Below, piece by piece: positions 25,340-33,257 of a stretch of 64,000 nucleotides of DNA. Made by a program: the position numbers and the translations under genes. Positions within the stretch are counted from its first letter, which is position 1. Every line of letters begins with the position of its first letter. Below the pieces are notes generated by a model. That model ran no database searches, was not told where the DNA came from, and saw only the letters and a program-made list of their open reading frames with translations. This DNA is from Ruminococcus flavefaciens 007c (lineage in GTDB: Bacteria; Bacillota; Clostridia; Oscillospirales; Ruminococcaceae), in the NCBI RefSeq assembly GCF_000571935.1, contig NZ_ATAX01000025.1, positions 149,696 to 213,695 of the forward strand, written 5' to 3'.

Positions 25340-26839
25340 ATGAGTGAAAATAATATAAGTGCGCTGAAGAAAAAAGTAAAAAACGAATCTTCAGGCGCTG
25401 CAAATAACACTGCGGCTCAGGCACCTGCTATTTTCATAGAGGCATCCGACCGCGCAAATACAGCCATAGATATACCTATAAAGGCTAAAAAACTGAAAAA
25501 ACAGCGCCGTAAGACCGCGCTTAACTCCATTGCACTGGCAAATATCCTTCTTATCGGAACTGTTCTTGCAGGGGGCTTCGTTTACGTAGCTCTTCTCCCG
25601 CATGAGACCAAGGCAGATGATGAAAACCGTATGCTTACAACATTTCCGAAATTTACGCCAAAGAACTATGCAAGCGGAGAATTTACAGAGGGCATCGCCG
25701 ACTATTTCGACGATACAGTACATGATCGTGCGCATATAAAGCAGTTCATCGCCGATAACATCATGCCCCTGAAGGGCAGGAAGTACGGCGGCGAGGATGG
25801 TGCAGAGCTTTACGGCAGCGGATTTGAAAAGAAAAAACCCGAGGAAAAACCTCTTACCACAACTGTAACAGCTACAACCGTATCTCACGACGAACAGAAC
25901 GTCACCACCGTAACCACAACCGTTCCCGAAGAAACCACAGCAGCTGAGGAAACACAGGAACAGGGTGAGCTTACAAACAATATCCTTATCGTAAATAAAA
26001 GAGGAATAACTCTTTACGGCGGAGCTTGGGGCACAGAACAGGAATATGCCGCATATCTCAACGAGTACAAAGAAGCTCTTGAAAATGTGAACATCTATTC
26101 CATGGTACTCCCCACATCAAGCTCTTTCTATCTTCCCGAGAATTACAGCAATCTTGCTTACAGCGAAAAAGATGATATAGACAGGATAAATGCGTCGCTG
26201 AACGGTGTTATGCCGGTTGACGCATATGATATACTCAACGCTCACAAGGACGAGGCTATCTATTCCAAGACCGACCACCACTGGCAGCCGCTTGGCGCTT
26301 ATTACGCTGCCGAGCTCTTTGCAATGACTGCAAAGGTACCGTTTGCCGATCTTTCGGAATACGAGACTGTGACTCTCCCCGGATATGTGGGTACACTGTA
26401 TATGTACACCCAGAGTTCTACCCTGCTCAATAATCCCGAGGACTTTGTATATTACAAGCCCAAGGCTCCTGTAACAGTCACTCAGTATGACACCCATTTC
26501 AATAATCCCGTAGCAGTAAACCTGTTGCTTGATCCCGCATCAATGCCCAATTCGGGCTATTATATGGTATTCGGCTCCGATGAACGTATCGTCCACGTAA
26601 ACACCGAATGCAAAAACGGCAGGAACCTCGTCATCTTCAAGGACAGCTACGGAAATGCACTTCTTCCCGTGCTGACAAGCTCATTTGAGAACATTTACCT
26701 CTGTGATATACGCTATTTTGATCTGAACGCAGTTGATTTCATAAACAGGACAGAGGCTACAGACGTGCTTTTTGCAATGTGCTCGTTTTCGGCTGTCGGC
26801 GGAAACAGAAACTGTATACACAATAATCTGAAAAAATAA
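25340..26839 (+). CDS. DHHW-motif SGNH-like acyltransferase partner (AlgJ/AlgX/DltD-like role)
   Basis: This 499-residue protein has a cytoplasmic N-terminus, one membrane span (about 66-86, ANILLIGTVLAGGFVYVALL) and a long extracellular part. A Thr/Glu-rich linker lies at about 170-215. The family motif D312-H313-H314-W315 (YSKTDHHWQPLGAYYAAELFA) and the serine S436 in IFKDSYGNALLP match the AlgX/AlgJ-type SGNH fold. In such systems the MBOAT passes the acyl group to this extracellular partner, which transfers it to the polymer. It starts 12 bases after the MBOAT gene. Confidence 0.88.
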   Translation: MSENNISALKKKVKNESSGAANNTAAQAPAIFIEASDRANTAIDIPIKAKKLKKQRRKTALNSIALANILLIGTVLAGGFVYVALLPHETKADDENRMLTTFPKFTPKNYASGEFTEGIADYFDDTVHDRAHIKQFIADNIMPLKGRKYGGEDGAELYGSGFEKKKPEEKPLTTTVTATTVSHDEQNVTTVTTTVPEETTAAEETQEQGELTNNILIVNKRGITLYGGAWGTEQEYAAYLNEYKEALENVNIYSMVLPTSSSFYLPENYSNLAYSEKDDIDRINASLNGVMPVDAYDILNAHKDEAIYSKTDHHWQPLGAYYAAELFAMTAKVPFADLSEYETVTLPGYVGTLYMYTQSSTLLNNPEDFVYYKPKAPVTVTQYDTHFNNPVAVNLLLDPASMPNSGYYMVFGSDERIVHVNTECKNGRNLVIFKDSYGNALLPVLTSSFENIYLCDIRYFDLNAVDFINRTEATDVLFAMCSFSAVGGNRNCIHNNLKK

Positions 26840-26848
26840 GGAGATAAA

Positions 26849-28645
26849 ATGAAAGAACTGGAATATCCCTTCGACGGCAGCAGCATAATGCGCAGAAAGG
26901 TGGCCGTCAAAAGAGAACTTCTTTCTGACGGAACTCCGAGGATAAAGAAAAAAATAGCAGTTCTCGGAGGTTCCACGACCAATCATATAGTATCTCTTCT
27001 TGAGCTTTTTCTTCTGAATTTCGGAATAGAACCCGAGTTTTATCAGTCAGAGTACAATAAATTCTATGAAGAAGCTGTTTTCGGCTCTCCCGAGCTTGAC
27101 AGCTTTGCTCCCGATCTGATCTATATCCACACCACTTCAAGGAACCTTACCATGCTCCCGGAAAGTCCTGCGGAAGATGAACAGCAGGTGTCACAGCGCC
27201 TTGAGGAACAGTTCGGCATATTCAGACAGGTGTGGGAAAGCCTTTCACAGCACTTTTCATGTCCTGTGATACAGAACAACTTTGAACTGCCTCTCCTCCG
27301 CAGAACAGGCAGCTATGACGGCTGGGGCGTTACCGGACATTCTGCATTTATCCAGCGTCTGAACGTAATGCTATCGGATCACGCAAGAAAAAACGCTTCT
27401 TTCTATATACATGATATAAACTACCTCTCCGCAGTCTGCGGACTGGAAAAATGGCATGACGCAGAGGCATGGTATCTTTATAAATATGCCATGAGCACTT
27501 CTGTGATCCCCGACCTCGCGTACAGCCTTGCCTGTGTGATAAAGTCCATATACGGCAGGAACCGTAAGGTCATTGCTCTTGATCTGGACAATACCCTCTG
27601 GGGCGGAGTCATAGGTGATGACGGTCAGGAGGGTATAGAAATCGGTCCCGAAACAGCTTCGGGACAGTCCTTCAGCGAATTCCAGCGCTATATCAAAGGC
27701 TATAAGGACTACGGAGTACTTCTGACCGTATGCTCGAAAAATGAAGAAGAAAACGCAGTTCTCGGACTTGAACACCCCAGCAGTGTTCTCCGTCCGTCGG
27801 ATTTCGTATCCATTAAAGCCAATTGGGAACAAAAGGACAAGAATATAAGTGAAACTGCCGAGGAACTCAGTCTCGGCACAGACAGCTTCGTGTTCATAGA
27901 CGATAATCCCGCAGAATGCGCCATAGTGGAAGGACAGCTGCCCATGGTACGCACTGTCAGCTTCAAAGACGTACACGAAGCTATGTACAAGCTTTCACGC
28001 AGCGGCTGCTTTGAAGTAACCTCTGTTTCTGCGGATGATCTGCACCGTTCAGAGATGTATGCAGCCAATGCAAAACGCACAGCTCAGCAGAAGAATTTCT
28101 CAAGCTACGGGGATTATCTGCTAAGCCTCGAAATGAAGGCCGAGATATGCGGATTTCTGCCTGTATACATAAGCAGGATAACTCAGCTCACAAACAAGAG
28201 CAACCAGTTCAACCTGACTACAAGACGCTATACCGAAAATGAAATACGTCAGGCAGGTCAGAGTGACGATCATATCTGTCTTTGCGGCAGACTTGAAGAT
28301 AAATTCGGTGATAATGGCATTGTTTCCGTTGTTATCGGAAAGTGCCGAAACACCGAGCTTGATATAGAACTGTGGCTCATGAGCTGCCGTGTGCTGAAAC
28401 GCGATATGGAGCTTGCCATGCTCGACGAACTGGTCCGTCTCGCCCGCAGCAAAGGTATCACACGTATCAACGGCTTTTATTACAAAACTCCAAAAAACCG
28501 CATGGTGTCGGAGCTTTACGGTTCCTTCGGCTTTAAAAGGGACGAACTGAAGGAAAACGGCGATTCCATTTGGCATCTGAATATAAACGATTATAGTAAT
28601 AAGAACAAGGTTATAAAAATAAAAGAACAAGGAGAACAGCTATGA
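26849..28645 (+). CDS. FkbH-like HAD-IIIC protein, probable acyl-carrier loading enzyme
   Basis: This 598-residue protein has an N-terminal SGNH-like part (about 30-235, IAVLGGSTTNHIVSLLELF), then a HAD-IIIC domain (about 238-380) with the nucleophile pair D245/D247 in VIALDLDNTLWGGVIGDDG, the conserved LLTVCSKN motif, SIKANWEQKDKNI and FVFIDDNPAE. A GNAT-like C-terminal part (about 425-580, SRITQLTNKSNQFNLTTRRYTENEI) follows. This is the FkbH family, whose known members take the glyceryl group of 1,3-bisphosphoglycerate and load it on an acyl carrier protein. The next gene, overlapping by four bases, is an acyl carrier protein. The three-carbon donor is inference here. Confidence 0.88.
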   Translation: MKELEYPFDGSSIMRRKVAVKRELLSDGTPRIKKKIAVLGGSTTNHIVSLLELFLLNFGIEPEFYQSEYNKFYEEAVFGSPELDSFAPDLIYIHTTSRNLTMLPESPAEDEQQVSQRLEEQFGIFRQVWESLSQHFSCPVIQNNFELPLLRRTGSYDGWGVTGHSAFIQRLNVMLSDHARKNASFYIHDINYLSAVCGLEKWHDAEAWYLYKYAMSTSVIPDLAYSLACVIKSIYGRNRKVIALDLDNTLWGGVIGDDGQEGIEIGPETASGQSFSEFQRYIKGYKDYGVLLTVCSKNEEENAVLGLEHPSSVLRPSDFVSIKANWEQKDKNISETAEELSLGTDSFVFIDDNPAECAIVEGQLPMVRTVSFKDVHEAMYKLSRSGCFEVTSVSADDLHRSEMYAANAKRTAQQKNFSSYGDYLLSLEMKAEICGFLPVYISRITQLTNKSNQFNLTTRRYTENEIRQAGQSDDHICLCGRLEDKFGDNGIVSVVIGKCRNTELDIELWLMSCRVLKRDMELAMLDELVRLARSKGITRINGFYYKTPKNRMVSELYGSFGFKRDELKENGDSIWHLNINDYSNKNKVIKIKEQGEQL

Positions 28646-28884
28646 ACACAAATGAGATAATCAAACGCCTTAACGAGGTCTTCCGCGATGTTTTCGGAGA
28701 TCCTTCCATTTCTGTATCCCCTGCCACGACCTCGGAAGATATTGATGACTGGGACAGCATCGAGCATATAAATCTTATAGCCGCAGTAGAAGACGAGTTC
28801 GGTATGCGATTCAAGATGCGCGAGGTCTCGGGGATGAAAAATGTCGGTGAAATGATAGATATAATCTCGGAAAGAGGTAAATAA
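28642..28884 (+). CDS. Acyl carrier protein
   Basis: This 80-residue protein has the four-helix carrier layout, with the phosphopantetheine site S39 in DIDDWDSIEHINLIAAVEDEFG. It is a dedicated carrier: it sits between the FkbH-like loader (4-base overlap) and the metallophosphoesterase (1-base overlap), not with fatty acid genes. It likely carries the unit that the MBOAT protein exports, as DltC does for D-alanine. Confidence 0.93.
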   Translation: MNTNEIIKRLNEVFRDVFGDPSISVSPATTSEDIDDWDSIEHINLIAAVEDEFGMRFKMREVSGMKNVGEMIDIISERGK

Positions 28885-29726
28885 TGTCAAAAAAAGCCCG
28901 TAAAAGACTTATAATATGTATCATCCTCCTTATAGTGATACTGCTGGATATATGGGGATTTTCCATGAAGACCGTACGCTATGACGTAAAGACGAACAAG
29001 CCTGTAAAATCGGTTCGAATTGTCTTTATATCCGATCTGCATAACTGCTTTTACGGAGGCACGGATCAGTCAGGAATAATAGCCGAGGTAAATAAAGCGA
29101 AACCTGATATTGTCTGCTTCGGCGGTGATGTCATAGACGCATGGGGCGGTACAAAGTACGCTCTGAAACTTATGACCGAGCTCAGCAAAGACTATCCCTG
29201 CTTCTATTCTCCGGGTAATCATGAGGATATGCGCGATGATAAAAATGACTTTTATGAGGAAGTAAAGAAAATATGCCCTGTACTTCTCGGTAATTATGAG
29301 GAGATCACTGTAAAAGGACAGGCTATCTGCATATACGGTGCTCCCGACGCGATTGAATGGGGCAGTCACAAGACACATCTTGAGGAATGCTTTGACACTC
29401 TTGACGGAAAATACTATAATATACTTCTGGCACATCGCCCCGATCAGATAGACAGCTATCTCGGCCAGGGGCTCAAGACCAGTGAAAGCTTTGACCTTAT
29501 ACTCTCCGGACACGCTCACGGCGGTCAGTGGAGAATACCGAAGCTCCTCGATCAGGGACTGTATGCTCCGGATCAGGGCATTTTTCCGAAATATACCTCT
29601 GGTATCTACCATTACGGCAGTACAACGCATATAATAAGCTGCGGACTTGCAAAGCCTCTCCGCATGATATTCATACCGAGGATATTCAATCGCCCCGAGC
29701 TTTCTGTTATAGATATTAACAGATAA
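28884..29726 (+). CDS. Membrane-anchored metallophosphoesterase (YkuE-like)
   Basis: This 280-residue protein has an N-terminal membrane span (about 6-26, RLIICIILLIVILLDIWGFSM) and a calcineurin-like phosphoesterase domain with FISDLHNCF, CFGGDVIDA, YSPGNHED and SGHAHGGQW metal-binding motifs. The anchor would put the enzyme outside the membrane. Related YkuE/YaeI proteins act on lipid-linked or surface substrates. It is the last gene of the five-gene operon; its start overlaps the carrier stop (TAATG). A role in removing a phosphate-containing by-product or trimming the polymer is only a guess. Confidence 0.88.
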   Translation: MSKKARKRLIICIILLIVILLDIWGFSMKTVRYDVKTNKPVKSVRIVFISDLHNCFYGGTDQSGIIAEVNKAKPDIVCFGGDVIDAWGGTKYALKLMTELSKDYPCFYSPGNHEDMRDDKNDFYEEVKKICPVLLGNYEEITVKGQAICIYGAPDAIEWGSHKTHLEECFDTLDGKYYNILLAHRPDQIDSYLGQGLKTSESFDLILSGHAHGGQWRIPKLLDQGLYAPDQGIFPKYTSGIYHYGSTTHIISCGLAKPLRMIFIPRIFNRPELSVIDINR

Positions 29727-29769
29727 AAGGACGGTATTTACGTCTAAATCCCCTTTAAATAAAAAAAGC

Positions 29770-29798
29770 TTGTAATTTCAGCTCAATAATGGTATAAT
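29770..29798 (+). promoter_or_regulatory. Promoter of the rlmB operon
   Basis: TTGTAA (29770-29775) and TATAAT (29793-29798) are separated by 17 bases. Confidence 0.75.
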
Positions 29799-29843
29799 TA
29801 GAATGATATTTTCTTCTTTCGGAGAAAAACTCTATTCAGAACA

Positions 29844-29875
29844 AAAGGAGCATGGGCATTTCGCGCCCGCTGTAA
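29844..29875 (+). promoter_or_regulatory. Unusual translation-initiation leader of rlmB
   Basis: The only good ribosome site, AAAGGAG at 29844-29850, is 28 bases before the rlmB ATG at 29879, and an in-frame TAA at 29873-29875 rules out an earlier start. Between them lies a small hairpin (GGGC at 29854-29857 with GCCC at 29864-29867) that could bring the site close to the ATG. The same stretch also contains a seven-codon frame (MGISRPL, 29852-29875) ending three bases before rlmB, but its ATG is only one base from the ribosome site. Confidence 0.4.
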
Positions 29876-29878
29876 GAT

Positions 29879-30640
29879 ATGGAAAAAGAGAAATATACCA
29901 ATGAAAAGTCCGATAGTATAATATGCGGACGCAATCCCGTCATGGAAGCGCTGAAATCAGGTGCTAACCTCGATACTATCTATATCGACGGGAACGGCGG
30001 AAGCCTCGGAGTAATCCGCCGCCTTGCCAAGGAAAAAGGCATCGTGGTAAAGGATGCCGACGATAAAAAACTCTCCCGTCTTTCGGGCGGCGCGTCCCAT
30101 CAGGGCGTAGTTGCGGAAGGAGCCTGCGGTGAGTATTCTACTGTTGAGGAGATCCTTTCAATCTCACGCGAAAAAGGCACAAAGCCTTTCATCATCATCT
30201 GCGACGAGATAGAAGATCCGCATAATCTTGGAGCTATTATCCGTACCGCAGAGACCTCAGGCGCTGACGGAGTTATCATCCCCAAGCGCAGGAGCGCTTC
30301 CCTTAATGCCACTGTTTTCAAAACATCGGCAGGAGCAGCAAGCTATGTACCTGTAGCAAGAGTTTCAAATCTAGCCGCCTGTATCGATACCCTCAAGGAA
30401 AACGGGGTATGGATATACGGTACTGATGCTTCCGGCACAGACTATTCCCAGACCGATTTTACCGGCGGAGTAGGTCTTGTAATCGGCTCAGAGGGCTTTG
30501 GGATAAGCAAACTTATTGCAAAAAAATGCGATTTTATGATAAAACTTCCCATGGAGGGAAAGATCAATTCACTTAATGCTTCGGTAGCTGCCGGCATATT
30601 CATGTATGAGGTGCTCAGACAGCGGAGAAGCGGTAAATAA
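29879..30640 (+). CDS. rlmB: 23S rRNA (guanosine2251-2'-O)-methyltransferase RlmB
   Basis: This 253-residue SPOUT methyltransferase has the N-terminal RNA-binding domain (ICGRNPVMEALKSG, to about residue 75) and the trefoil-knot catalytic domain with DEIEDPHNLGAIIRTAETSGADGVIIPKRRS, VIGSEGFGISKL and the SAM-binding IKLPMEGKINSLNASVAAGIFMYE. The family is TrmH/RlmB; RlmB methylates G2251 in the peptidyl-transferase loop of 23S rRNA. TrmH family members are hard to separate by eye, so the exact position is less sure. The next gene starts 10 bases later. Confidence 0.92.
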   Translation: MEKEKYTNEKSDSIICGRNPVMEALKSGANLDTIYIDGNGGSLGVIRRLAKEKGIVVKDADDKKLSRLSGGASHQGVVAEGACGEYSTVEEILSISREKGTKPFIIICDEIEDPHNLGAIIRTAETSGADGVIIPKRRSASLNATVFKTSAGAASYVPVARVSNLAACIDTLKENGVWIYGTDASGTDYSQTDFTGGVGLVIGSEGFGISKLIAKKCDFMIKLPMEGKINSLNASVAAGIFMYEVLRQRRSGK

Positions 30641-30650
30641 GGAGAAAATC

Positions 30651-33182
30651 ATGTCGGAACAGAAACCATCGCTGGAGGCTATTCTTGACGAATACTCTCC
30701 CGATAATGAAGAACCCAAGACTAAAGTGGGCCGAGTCGATGCCCAGAAGATCATAAATTCTACTGTTGATTCTCCCGACATCGTTGAAAAAGCTAAATCG
30801 AGGCCTCCTGTCTCACATGAAAAATCTGCTCTTTTCGATAATGCACTTCGCAGCGACAACCCCGCAGACGATGTAAAGCCTGCGGACCTCTCAAGGCACA
30901 AGATCGCTGTCGTAAGCTCTGACGCTATGAGTGAGATAAGAACCAATCCGCAAAGAATGGTCATACCGTCGGGAACTATCACTCCCGTTCAGATGAATCC
31001 CGATGAAGCTCCGAAGATCAGGAGAATGAGCGAGTCCACAAGAGCAAAGGAGATCGAAAGCGCCAAAAAACGTAAGAAGAACAGACGCGGCAAAAACAAC
31101 GATTACACCTACGCCAGGGAGACTCCCGAAGGCGAGTATATGTATACTCCCCCTGAATTCAAGAAGAAAAAGCGTACAAGGATACAGATTATATCAGCTG
31201 CCGAAAGTCCAGAGGGAAAGAAGCAGATAACCGATATCGTCCCCTCTCCTGCCGCAGTAGAAGCCGCAAAGCCCGTTGAGCCTGCTCCGAGAGCTGAGCT
31301 GACATGCATAAACCTCAGTGAAAAGGCTGATATAGACGCAGGTCAGCTTGATGTACACATCACACAGGAAGCCGATGAATATATGTCGGTCCACTCCAAG
31401 GCAAAGCGTACAAAGCGTATAGTAGACTTTAATTACTACGGAGACGTTGAAGACGTCGGCAGAGACATCTATGAGCTGAAAAGTACCATATCGGTAAGAG
31501 TTCTGATCCTTGCCATGACTGCTTTCCTCAGTCTCTTCATGACCATCTCAAATCAGTTTGAGCTGCCTATCATGGACGTTCTGAGCATGTCGCACATAAA
31601 GACATATCTGACTATCCACCTTATCCTCGGAATAGTTTCGGTGCTTGCATCAATGGCAGTTATAACCAAGGGACTGCGTAAGATACTGAGCTTCAAGGCT
31701 GACAGCGATTCCATGACAGCAGTCACCGCACTGTCCTGTCTTATAGCAATTATCCCCGCATTTATGCGGCCTGACCTTGTAAGCTCGGAGAATATCCACA
31801 TATATATGCCCGTGGGCATTCTGGCACTGCTTATAAATGCCATGGGAAAACACCTTATCATAAGGCGTGCCGCAAGAAACTTCAAATTCGTTTCCAAGAA
31901 CTTTGAACGTCACGGCATCACCTATGTACACGACGAGGAACGTGCAGAGCGTATTACACGAGGCACTCTGGGTGATTTCCCCATACTTGCTTCAATGAGA
32001 AAGACCGATTTCCTTACGGACTTTCTGCGCTACACATATTCTTCGGATATGACGGACGACTTCTGCCGCAAGGCTTCACCAATATGCCTTATAGCTTCTA
32101 TAGTCGTATCGCTTTTCCTCACATTCTTCTGCAAGGGAACCTTTACAACCCTTGAATCCGCTGCATTCGGCTTCTCAATATTCAGTATGCTGATATGCGC
32201 GACATCGTGTATAGCGATCCCCTTTGTTGTAAATATCCCACTTGAGAATGTCTCAAAAAGCGCTATAAGCAATAAGGGTATAATGCTGGGCTATCAGAGC
32301 GTTGATGATTTCTATGATACCAACTCTATACTTGTTGATGCAGGTACCCTCTTCCCCGAGGGCACTGTCAGACTCGACGGTATAAAGGTATTCTCCAATA
32401 CCAAGCTCGACGAAGCTCTTCTTGAGGCTGCAAGCCTTACCGCAACTGCAGGAAGTATAATGTCCCAGCTTTTCACAGACGTTATAGCAGGACGCAACGG
32501 CGCCCTTTACCCCATAGAAAATTATTCCTATGAGGAGGGGATGGGAATGTGCGGCTGGATAAACAACAAGCGTGTTCTCTTCGGAAACCGCGAGCTCATG
32601 ACCAGCCATAATATCGAAGGCGTTCCGACCAAAACTCAGGAGGCTGAGCTTACAGGAGACGGCAAGGATGCACTTTACCTTTCCATCTCGGGAAATCTTG
32701 CAGCTATGTTCGTAGTTGACCTGGTTGCCGACAGATATGTAAAGAGATGGGCAAAGAAGCTCTGCAAGCACAAGATATGTATGTTCATAAAGAGCATAGA
32801 TCCCTGTATAACGCTAAAAAAGCTCAATACCCTTTTCGGTATCCCCGAGGAAATGGCAAGGATACTTCCCAAGAAGCTCCACGAGGACTTCTATGAGGAG
32901 ACAAAGAAGGCAGTCCGACTCAGTGCTTCAATGGCCACAACAGGAAAATTCTCATCTCTGGCTGAACTCCTTATCGGCACTAAAGTTGTACACTCCTCGG
33001 CAATTATCGGACTGATATTGCAGGCAGCTTCCATACTTCTCGGATTTGTACTGTGTATGCTGCTGATACTTTCAAAGGCATTCCAGTCCAACTTTATATA
33101 TATGTCGGCTACGGCAATGACGGTTTACAACCTTGTCTGGACAGCTTTAACATATATAGCCGTGAGCATCAAAAAAACATAA
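30651..33182 (+). CDS. Degenerate P-type ATPase-like membrane protein
   Basis: This 843-residue protein has a charged, probably disordered N-terminus (about 1-270), six membrane spans (about 285-530), two cytoplasmic regions and two C-terminal spans, as in heavy-metal P-type ATPases. The TM6-to-P-domain segment aligns well: where CPC is expected there is T518-S519-C520 (ICATSCIAIP), then NKGIMLG, then VDAGTLFPEG with D563 where FDKTGTLTEG is expected. The nucleotide-domain-like part continues MCGWINNKRVLFGN and GKDALYLSISGNLAAM. The lysine of DKTG and the GDGxNDxP hinge motif are absent. It is therefore probably not an active pump. It lies between rlmB and an LCP gene. AAGGAG precedes the ATG at 30651. 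Confidence 0.72.
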   Translation: MSEQKPSLEAILDEYSPDNEEPKTKVGRVDAQKIINSTVDSPDIVEKAKSRPPVSHEKSALFDNALRSDNPADDVKPADLSRHKIAVVSSDAMSEIRTNPQRMVIPSGTITPVQMNPDEAPKIRRMSESTRAKEIESAKKRKKNRRGKNNDYTYARETPEGEYMYTPPEFKKKKRTRIQIISAAESPEGKKQITDIVPSPAAVEAAKPVEPAPRAELTCINLSEKADIDAGQLDVHITQEADEYMSVHSKAKRTKRIVDFNYYGDVEDVGRDIYELKSTISVRVLILAMTAFLSLFMTISNQFELPIMDVLSMSHIKTYLTIHLILGIVSVLASMAVITKGLRKILSFKADSDSMTAVTALSCLIAIIPAFMRPDLVSSENIHIYMPVGILALLINAMGKHLIIRRAARNFKFVSKNFERHGITYVHDEERAERITRGTLGDFPILASMRKTDFLTDFLRYTYSSDMTDDFCRKASPICLIASIVVSLFLTFFCKGTFTTLESAAFGFSIFSMLICATSCIAIPFVVNIPLENVSKSAISNKGIMLGYQSVDDFYDTNSILVDAGTLFPEGTVRLDGIKVFSNTKLDEALLEAASLTATAGSIMSQLFTDVIAGRNGALYPIENYSYEEGMGMCGWINNKRVLFGNRELMTSHNIEGVPTKTQEAELTGDGKDALYLSISGNLAAMFVVDLVADRYVKRWAKKLCKHKICMFIKSIDPCITLKKLNTLFGIPEEMARILPKKLHEDFYEETKKAVRLSASMATTGKFSSLAELLIGTKVVHSSAIIGLILQAASILLGFVLCMLLILSKAFQSNFIYMSATAMTVYNLVWTALTYIAVSIKKT

Positions 33183-33190
33183 AAAAGCCC

Positions 33191-33229
33191 AAGAACCTGT
33201 ATCAACATATACGTATGATACAGGTTCTT
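33191..33229 (+). terminator. Perfect 14-bp stem-loop without a T-run, between the ATPase-like and LCP genes
   Basis: AAGAACCTGTATCA (33191-33204) and its exact complement (33216-33229) flank an 11-base loop. On the plus strand AAAGC follows instead of a T-run, so it may be a processing or attenuation element. On the minus strand GGGCTTTTTT follows, but no minus-strand gene is nearby. Confidence 0.5.
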
Positions 33230-33257
33230 AAAGCATAAAACAGAAAGGAGCTCTTAT

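Noticed and set aside
29852..29875. Seven-codon leader peptide MGISRPL as an annotated gene
   Set aside because: Its ATG is one base from the ribosome site, too close for normal initiation; kept only as part of a finding.
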